Below, piece after piece: positions 58,301 to 64,000 of a DNA stretch of 64,000 nucleotides (positions within the stretch are counted from its first letter, which is position 1; each line of letters begins with the position of its first letter). The notes below the pieces were generated by a model. That model was not told the DNA's origin, searched no databases, and saw nothing but the letters and a program-made list of their open reading frames with translations. The translations under genes and the position numbers were made by a program. This DNA comes from Doris montereyensis (lineage: Eukaryota > Mollusca > Gastropoda > Nudibranchia > Dorididae). Location of the stretch: positions 121,433 through 185,432 of the forward strand of contig JAXRKP010000363.1 of the NCBI GenBank assembly GCA_037039925.1, in the 5' to 3' direction.

Positions 58301-61300
58301 AGACCAGGTGCTATGACAAGTTAAGAGACCAGGTGCTATGACAAGTTAAGAGACCAGGTGCTATGACAAGTTAAGAGACCAGGTGTTATGACAAGTTAAA
58401 AAGATGTTCTGTGTGTGTGTGTAAGAGACCAGGTGTTATGACAAGTTAAGAGACCAGGTGTGTGTGTGTGCATGCATGAGTGTGTGTGTGTAAGTGTGTG
58501 CATGAGTGTATGTGTCTATGTGTGTCTATGCATGTGTGTGTGTGTGTATTGTCCAAAACTTATGCAGGTTTTTTCCCTCCCCAAACCCTTTGAAGCATTT
58601 CATTATATTATCTATATCTGACTCACAAAATAACTTACAACAGAAAAAAATCGGAGAGACAACAAAGCAAAACCTAAAGAGAAGAAGAAAACACACCACA
58701 CCGACACAAAACAAACCCAAGCCAAATTATTCACATCACCAAGACAAAGATCTTACCCGGCCATTGTACAGGACTTTAACATAGTGTTCCTCACTGTCCC
58801 TGTCCTGGTATAGCTCCAGCCTTACGTCGGAACCGAAAGGCGGCCATTCGTTATCCCAGATGTCCAGGGATTCTAAGAGGGCGGCCATGGTGGAATCATG
58901 GGAAGAGTACAAGACCAAATGGGTCTTGCTGGTGGTGGGAAAAGACAATAGGGGAGAGGGGGGGGATAACAAAGGAAGAACTAAACATTTATGACTCTGA
59001 TGTGATGGCTTAACGCACCTCTATTTTAAACATAAAGAGTTATTAATAAACACAAAAGTCTAGTCCTAGCTAGTCATAAAACAAACTACTGACACTACTG
59101 TCACTACTGCCACTACCGTCACTACTGTCACTACTGCCACTACTGTCACTACTGTCACTACTGCCACTACTGCCACTACTGTCACTACTGTTACTACTGC
59201 CACTACTGTCACTACTGCCACTACTGTCACTGCTGCCACTACCGCCACTACTGTCACTACTGTCACTACCGCCACTACTGTCACCACTGCTGTCACTACA
59301 GTCACTACTGTCACTACTGCCACTACCGTCACTACTGCCACACTGTCACTACTGTCACTACTGTCACTACTGCCACTACTGTCACTACTGTCACTACTGC
59401 CACTACCGTCACTACTGTCACTACTGCCACTACTGTCACTACTGTCACTACTACTGTCACTACTGTCACTACTGTCACTATTACCACTACTGTCACTACT
59501 GTCACTACTGCCACTACTGTCACTACTGCCACTACTGTCACTACTGCTACTACTGTCACTACTGCCACTACTGTCACTACTGCTACTACTGTCACTACTG
59601 CTACTACTGTCACTACTGTCACTACTGTCACTATTGTCACTACTGCTACTACTGTCACTATTATCACTACTGTCACTACTGTCACTACTGTCACTACTAT
59701 CACTATTGTCACTACTGCTACTACTGTCACTACTGTCACTATTGTCACTACTGCCACTACTGTCACTACTGTCACTTTGTCACTACTGCCACTACTGTCA
59801 CTTTTGTCACTACTGTCACTACTGTCACTATTGTCACTATTGTCACTATTGTCACTACTGTCACTATTGTCACTACTGTCACTATTGTCACTACTGCCAC
59901 TACTGTCACTACTGTCACTATTGTCACTATTGCCACTACTGCCACTACTGTCACTACTGTCACTATTGTCACTATTGTCACTACTGTCACTACTGTCACT
60001 ACTGTCACTATTGTCACTACTGTCACTATTACCACTACTGCCACTACTGTCACTATTGTCACTACTGTCACTTTTGTCACTACTGTCACTATTGCCACTA
60101 CTGTCACTATTGTCACTACTGTCACTATTGTCACTACTGTCACTATTACCACTACTGCCACTACTGTCACTATTGTCACTACTGTCACTATTGTCACTAC
60201 TGTCACTTTTGCCACTACTGTCACTATTGTCACTACTGTCACTATTGTCACTACTGTCACTATTACCACTACTGTCACTATTGTCACTACTGTCACTACT
60301 GCCACTACTGCAACTACTGTCACTACTGCGACTACTGCAACTACTGTCACTACTGCCACTACTGCAACTACTGCCACTACTGTCACTACTGTCCCTACTG
60401 CTACTACTGTCACTACTGTCACTACTGCCACTACTGCTACTACTGTCACTACTGCCACTACTGTCACTACTGTCACTACTGTCACTACTGCCACTACTGT
60501 CACTACTGCCACTACTGCCACGTACATTAAAAGTAAAGTTCCTTCAAGGCCGTCCACGAACCATACAGCCAGAGTGTATTCTGCCTTCGATAGCGTGCAG
60601 AGAGCAGGTGACAATAATTACCTCCTGGCCAGGACGCTAGTATGATGCAAGTTTTTACTCCCAAGCTTGTACTTGTACCCATTTGCGCCTGGGTCGAGTG
60701 GGGAAGATGCTTGTGGTAAGTGTCTTTTCCAAGGAACACAACGTCACACCTAGCTTTGCTAGGATTTGAACTCGGGACCTCATGATCCTCAGTCTGGCAG
60801 CCTAACTGCTCAGCCGTTGATGCCACACCGTGGTACATTGGCATTGATCAAACCTTGGAGGTCTTGCGTATGCAAATATTGTGCATGATGAAAAAACGTT
60901 GGCAGTTAGTTTAAACAGGCGTCAAGGCAAAATACTCCAGTACTACCCAAAACCTGAAATCAACGCATATTATGTTAAAAAAAAAGACAAATTAATAACC
61001 AGGGGATGTGAAAATGGACGAAGGAATGATAGCCTACCTCCTTCCTTCAATGTAGGCCTCCATCCTGTCTACCATATCTTTGAGCAGTCGGCCAGCTGAT
61101 AACTTCGTAATCACCGGTCGTTCCAGATGGTGTCGACCTGACATGGCCTTATAGAGTATTTCCGTCGCGTTTCTCTCAGGTATGCCCTTTATGTGCCGCA
61201 GGTCATGGGGATAACTCCAGCCGTGGGTTTCCCTGGCAACCATGTCATCACGCAGAAAGATGAAGTTGATTTTTTTTCGTGGTTGAGTGATCCATCGCAT

Positions 61301-61445
61301 AAGACACATGACTATAGAAATCCAACGGGTTCTTCCAAATCTGGTCTTTCAAAGCTGTGCCTATCGCGTCATGTTCGTTAGGGACTGGACCGTGTACCAA
61401 TCGAAAAAGGAAACAACGGAAGACTTTTCATCTGAACTTTGAGAC
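49257..61445 (-). CDS. ACP6: Histidine acid phosphatase, ACP6-like (3' four exons)
   Basis: Four - strand exons, 61445-61038, 58928-58757, 50804-50669 and 49342-49257, join in agreeing phases (2/1, 0/0, 1/2) and end in TGA. The protein reads [60 protein letters not shown] and [20 protein letters not shown]. This is the order and wording of human ACP6 ([61 protein letters not shown]; remembered pattern). HD is the C-terminal catalytic motif of the histidine acid phosphatases. ACP6 hydrolyses lysophosphatidic acid and is mitochondrial in mammals; the substrate here is an inference. The N-terminal half with the RHGxRxP motif was not found between 61446 and 64000 and is probably beyond the window. 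A related phosphatase such as PXYLP1 is less likely because of the WPPF/ELYQ wording. Confidence 0.82.
49818..50589 (-). mobile_element. Internally deleted mariner element
   Basis: The ends share GAAAAGTAATGCCTGTT as inverted repeats (49829-49846 and, antisense, near 50570), with TA at both flanks (49816-17; 50590-91). Inside, on the - strand (50225-49965), is the helix-turn-helix part of a mariner transposase ([20 protein letters not shown], preceded by [10 protein letters not shown]). The catalytic DDD domain is absent. It lies in the intron between ACP6-like exons C and D. Confidence 0.82.
50669..50804 (-). CDS. ACP6: ACP6-like exon C
   Basis: Acceptor (- strand) ACATATTTGCAG, donor GCTAAAG|GTAAGG. 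It reads [40 protein letters not shown] and EQVAK, equivalent to the [21 protein letters not shown] region of ACP6. A second donor GTAAGT lies five bases on (50663), but only the first gives the phase needed by exon D. Confidence 0.82.
50805..52615 (-). other. ACP6-like intron, part next to exon C
   Basis: No gene recognised. It has a 79-codon - strand ORF at 51233-51472 without family resemblance or splice context, C runs at 52088-52098 and 52579-52587, and an antisense S3 copy (52480-52565). Confidence 0.5.
52616..55545 (+). repeat. 22-bp satellite, about 130 units
   Basis: Unit ACCTTAACAAGAATGTTATG plus AC, with subtypes: TTGATACCTGAACAAGAATG (52616-53520), AACAAGAATATCTTGATACAGT (52980-53150) and TTATGACACC or TTTTGACACC (53520-55545). 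Subtypes occur in blocks, as expected from local amplification. 252-codon and shorter - strand ORFs are its translation. Confidence 0.96.
55548..56410 (-). repeat. Dispersed repeat R1, copy inserted in the satellite
   Basis: Reverse complement of about 28240-29075 (e.g. CCATAGAAACGGCCACCATC, GTAGCAGCCCC, CCGCCAATATACGGGTTTTT). It follows directly on the last satellite unit. Confidence 0.8.
56575..56675 (+). repeat. Small satellite piece between short inverted repeats and a G run
   Basis: Three 22-bp units lie between CTCGCCTTAA (56568) and TTAAGGCGAG (56638), followed by about 22 G residues. Confidence 0.8.
57110..57615 (+). repeat. Fold-back element with arms of about 85 bp
   Basis: Arm 57115-57205 (ACATCTATAAAATAAATTTA, TTTATATCTCTTCAAATTTT) is repeated inverted at 57533-57612 with small differences. 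The loop is about 330 bp and AT-rich. The right arm abuts the next satellite block. Confidence 0.75.
57613..57970 (+). repeat. 22-bp satellite, right block
   Basis: About sixteen units of ACCTGAACAAGAATGTTTTG-type, the same family as 52616-55545. Confidence 0.95.
58040..58460 (+). repeat. 25-bp tandem repeat, about sixteen units
   Basis: Unit CAAGTTAAGAGACCAGGTGC plus TATGA. The last units are mixed with GT dinucleotides (58410-58550). Confidence 0.95.
58757..58928 (-). CDS. ACP6: ACP6-like exon B: catalytic HD motif
   Basis: Acceptor (- strand) TTTTCCCACCACCAG, donor GGCCGG|GTAAGA. It encodes [20 protein letters not shown], then [20 protein letters not shown] and [21 protein letters not shown] is the C-terminal His-Asp catalytic motif. 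It is uninterrupted, and both junction phases fit the neighbouring exons. Confidence 0.9.
59086..60522 (+). repeat. 9-bp repeat array (CACTACTGT)n, 1.4 kb
   Basis: Nearly continuous GTCACTACT/GCCACTACT units with TATTG and TTTTG variants, in the intron between ACP6-like exons A and B. Long Val-rich and Cys-His-Tyr ORFs on both strands are its translations. Confidence 0.97.
60530..60835 (-). mobile_element. tRNA-derived SINE, family S2
   Basis: Core CGCCTGGGTCGAGTGGGGAA and TTTTCCAAGGAACACAACGT; antisense head GATTTGAACTCGGGACCTCA with CTGGCAGCCTAACTGCTCAG. Confidence 0.8.
61038..61445 (-). CDS. ACP6: ACP6-like exon A (with two frame breaks)
   Basis: Acceptor (- strand) TTTCCAATTTCAG, donor GGAAGGAG|GTAGGC. 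It reads [20 protein letters not shown] and TNMTR, then in a second frame [20 protein letters not shown] and MDHSTTKK, then in a third [20 protein letters not shown], ending MEAYIEGR. The first break lies near 61361, and the second is at a run of eight A (- strand; 61270-61277), where seven A would keep the frame. The downstream part is clean for more than 70 codons. Confidence 0.78.
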
Positions 61446-61679
61446 CTGAAATTGGAAAGAGTGATGTTTCTGACAAAGTGATCACGGAAAGAGACTAAAC
61501 AAATAGCCAAGTTCATACTCGTATCACCAATAAGAAAAGAGTCACATGGTCCCTTCAAACGTCTTATATACATAAATAAAGAATAAAAATATTTGGAAAA
61601 AGGGGGTTGGTGGGGAGGGATGGGGGTTAGCATTAAACTGGGAAAATAATGCAGCACTGACTGATAAGATTTACGTAAG

Positions 61680-62065
61680 CTTTATTTTATGTCTCAACAT
61701 TGTAGTGTGGTTACAAATGGTCTATAGATGTGCCTTTATTTTATGTCTCAACATTGTAGTGTGGTTATAAATGGTCTATAGTTGTGCCTTTATTTTATGT
61801 CTCAACATTGTAATGTGGTTATAAATGGTCTATAGATGTGCCTTTATTTTATGTCTCAACATTGTAATGTGGTTACAAATGGTCTATAGTTGTGCCTTTA
61901 TTTTATGTCTCAACATTGTAGTGTGGTTACAAATGGTCTATAGTTGTGCCTTTATTTTATGTCTCAACATTGTAATGTGGTTATAAATGGTCTATAGATG
62001 TGCCTTTATTTTATGTCTCAACATTGTAATGTGGATACAAATGGTCTATAGATGTGCCTTTATTT
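61680..62065 (+). repeat. 54-bp tandem repeat, about seven units
   Basis: Unit TTTATTTTATGTCTCAACAT, TGTAGTGTGGTTACAAATGG, TCTATAGTTGTGCC, very regular. Confidence 0.95.
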
Positions 62066-62640
62066 TCACCTTTGGAACCATGAATCATTTTTTGGTGGTG
62101 ACTAATTAATTAATTAATCTTTGCATTGCTTCGCTGACAACAAACATTTTGTTTTTAAAACGCTTCTCTTCTTCTCAACCAAAATTGCTTTATCTGTCTC
62201 AATCATCTGATTTGTACATAGATCTATCTGCAGTACAGTAAAATCTCATTCAGTGGAGATCTATATGGTATAGACATTACCGACCAAAAGATCTAAACCT
62301 AGATATGGCTCTGGAGTCACTTTGAATTCATCATTCTTGATGGCCTCAGAACAAGTGGTCATCACAGTGTGGTGGTGCAACAACAACCAATAGGAAGCAA
62401 TAAGTCTGGATTTGAATCCAGCCTCTGGGTTTTTTAATGATATTTTAATTTGAAGGGGTGGGGGTGGGGGGGGGGGTTCTCGACACAAAGCAGGGTTGAG
62501 GTTTCTTCTCGATGTTTGTAAATGGGATTTTAAAGCCAATGGCTCCCAAGTCTGAGCTCAATGGTGGTATGTGTGTTTACTACCTAAATACCTGCTGCCA
62601 TTATGCCAGTTTCTGCTACATGCCCTCAATTTCAGTGAAA
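62066..62640 (+). other. Gene-free stretch
   Basis: Contains a G/T-rich run (62455-62477). No gene or clear repeat seen. Confidence 0.5.
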
Positions 62641-62649
62641 CTGATTTTA

Positions 62650-63030
62650 TATAGATAAATTGCTCCTCTTAATGCCCGTTTCAAAGCCAAGATTTCCCAC
62701 TAATTGCCCGGTTTCAACGGCAACTGCAGGTATCGTCTTCTCCAAATTATCATAAAGTATGTCTGTAATTGATTAAAACAATTTTTATTATTATATATTA
62801 TATATAATACCGTATTGCTAATTGGGCTAATTTATGCCCATCAACAATTTGCTATGCATTGTAACCACACTTCCTGTACCGATCCAATGTACTGTAATAA
62901 AAAATGGCCAGTGACCAGTCATCTCTTCTTAACTTCATCTTCTGTAAATCCAGTCTTTGTCCCATTGGATCACTGGTTTTGTCACTATGCAACTAGAATT
63001 GAACAGTCTTCCAGACTCCACCCATTGCTC
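62650..63030 (-). mobile_element. Diverged copy of MITE M2
   Basis: Matches the reverse complement of 30780-31190 in several blocks (CTGCAGGTATC, AAGTATGTCTGTAATTGATT, GGATCACTGGTT, GACTCCACCCA). The ends are eroded. Confidence 0.65.
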
Positions 63031-63035
63031 TTTTG

Positions 63036-63233
63036 TTGATGTCGTAAGTTGCATAATGCACAATGGCGGCATAACAAATTGTATTTTACAATAGTTATTA
63101 AGGAACATCAGTGACAAATCAATGGCGGACTTCGGTATAACAAATTATTTCATTGTGTTTGTATAGTGTTGGATCCATTCAAAGGTGAAAAGCTGGTGGT
63201 AAGCGAGAATGCTTGGATAGCAAGGTTTGAGTG
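63036..63233 (-). mobile_element. MITE-like element M3, copy 2
   Basis: Reverse complement of the copy at 34696-34930 (TACACTCAAACCTTGCTATC start in antisense; ACTATACAAACACAATGAAA; GTTCCTTAATAACTATTGTA). It lies directly beside the M2 copy. Confidence 0.7.
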
Positions 63234-64000
63234 TAATTACATTGGGTAAAATTCTTATCTGTCCATTGTCTTAATTTCTGAACCGTACTCGATAAACTCC
63301 CCCTTGGTCATCACCCCCAATTTTCTGCCCTGACCCATTTCACCATAAATACCTGTTTTCTCTACTTCCCAGTATTTATTACTATTCAATCCAAGGGCCC
63401 AGGATAGATTAAACAACCAAATGTAAAAAAATAAAATAATAAGTTGACCACAAAACAACCGGGAGCTAAGACTAGTAAATAAAATTAAAATAAACAAACA
63501 TTGTACAGAATTATCTATTGTCCACAGGAAAGGAAAATAAAACTGAAACCAGTACTTGGGTTGCTTCCCCTCTTTCCATCTGATTGGCGTTGACTTTGAA
63601 GTGATTCTCTCTGTGCTGCCGCTGGGAGGAAGGTGAACCATCTCCTTACACAATACAGTGTTGTGGAAGAAGGGATTTGAAGAATCAAAATGCTGAGGAA
63701 GAAAAGAAACAAGAAAAAAAAAATCAACCAACTACAGATCCTGTAACTCATTGTCATTTACAGTTTCTTCTAACCCTTTGTCAGGCAAAAATGTCATTTA
63801 CAGTTTCTTCAGAGTGGGATAGGAGAAATAATAATAATAATTAATAAAAAATGATAATATATTCAGATGAGGGGTGAATGAGCAGTCAAATAATAACAAT
63901 AAAAAATAATAACAATAATGATGACAATAACATGAATAACAATAATGATAACAATAACAATAGATGATGGATGAATAATAATAATAATAATAATAATAAT
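63234..64000 (+). other. Right end of window
   Basis: Two - strand ORFs at 63255-63757 have no family resemblance. A third frame through 63530-63690 is also open, so an ACP6-like upstream exon here cannot be ruled out but is not supported. From 63825 on it is ATA/ATAATG-type simple repeat. Confidence 0.4.

Noticed and set aside
58040..58460. CRISPR-like regular array
   Set aside because: There are no unique spacers between the repeats, and the context is eukaryotic. The arrays at 12647-14090 and 15010-16160 fail for the same reason.
59066..60640. Val-rich, Leu-Ser-rich and Cys-His-Tyr-rich ORFs up to 298 codons
   Set aside because: All are readings of the 9-bp array in different frames.
63255..63757. 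Upstream exon of the phosphatase gene
   Set aside because: Open frames exist, but none shows the RHG motif or other ACP6-like wording, and no convincing splice borders were found.

Overview
The window is nuclear DNA from an animal, most likely a lophotrochozoan and perhaps a gastropod mollusc (inference from the protein resemblances and repeat style; the species cannot be read from the sequence). It is AT-rich and holds small exons with GT/AG borders, long introns, tRNA-derived SINEs, a LINE, TA-flanked miniature transposons, mariner DNA and many kilobase-scale minisatellites. Almost all long ORFs here are translations of tandem repeats, not genes.

Two host genes face each other. On the + strand, eleven exons between 995 and 36283 encode the C-terminal, catalytic part of a USP37/26/29-type ubiquitin-specific protease: Cys box, QDAHE box, zinc-ribbon strands, a 2.6-kb exon with a UIM, the split His box and a short terminal exon with stop. 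The 5' end lies left of the window. On the - strand, four exons from 61445 down to 49257 encode the C-terminal half of a histidine acid phosphatase of ACP6 (lysophosphatidic acid phosphatase) type, with its HD motif and a stop. Upstream exons were not recognised. Most splice phases agree exactly. Both genes carry isolated one-base frame breaks in otherwise conserved coding sequence, which points to residual consensus errors more than to two decayed genes.

Layout: 1-0.9 kb dispersed repeats; 1-36.3 kb the USP gene, whose introns hold SINEs, a 78-bp array, a degenerate LINE (8.4-11.7 kb), a 550-bp CT tract, 32-bp and 28-bp minisatellites directly behind two splice donors, a dead transposase-like gene (17.5-19.15 kb, - strand), a GA tract and several MITE-like elements; 36.3-49.2 kb intergenic, with MITEs (some nested), a 77-bp perfect inverted repeat and the broken remains of a virus-like element with a packaging-ATPase-like ORF (about 44-47.6 kb); 49.2-61.4 kb the ACP6-like gene, whose introns hold a deleted mariner, a 22-bp satellite of about 3 kb split by inserted elements, a 25-bp array and a 9-bp array; 61.4-64 kb further repeats.

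The strongest observations are: two consecutive exons whose 5' splice sites appear to have seeded minisatellites, multiplying donor-like sites tens of times; a tandemly amplified, frame-neutral 21-nt exon-like unit; complementary CU and GA tracts flanking two exons; a CxxC-x8-CxxC motif inside the protease insertion; and a pyrimidine-rich SINE-like family found only in the sense orientation of its host gene.
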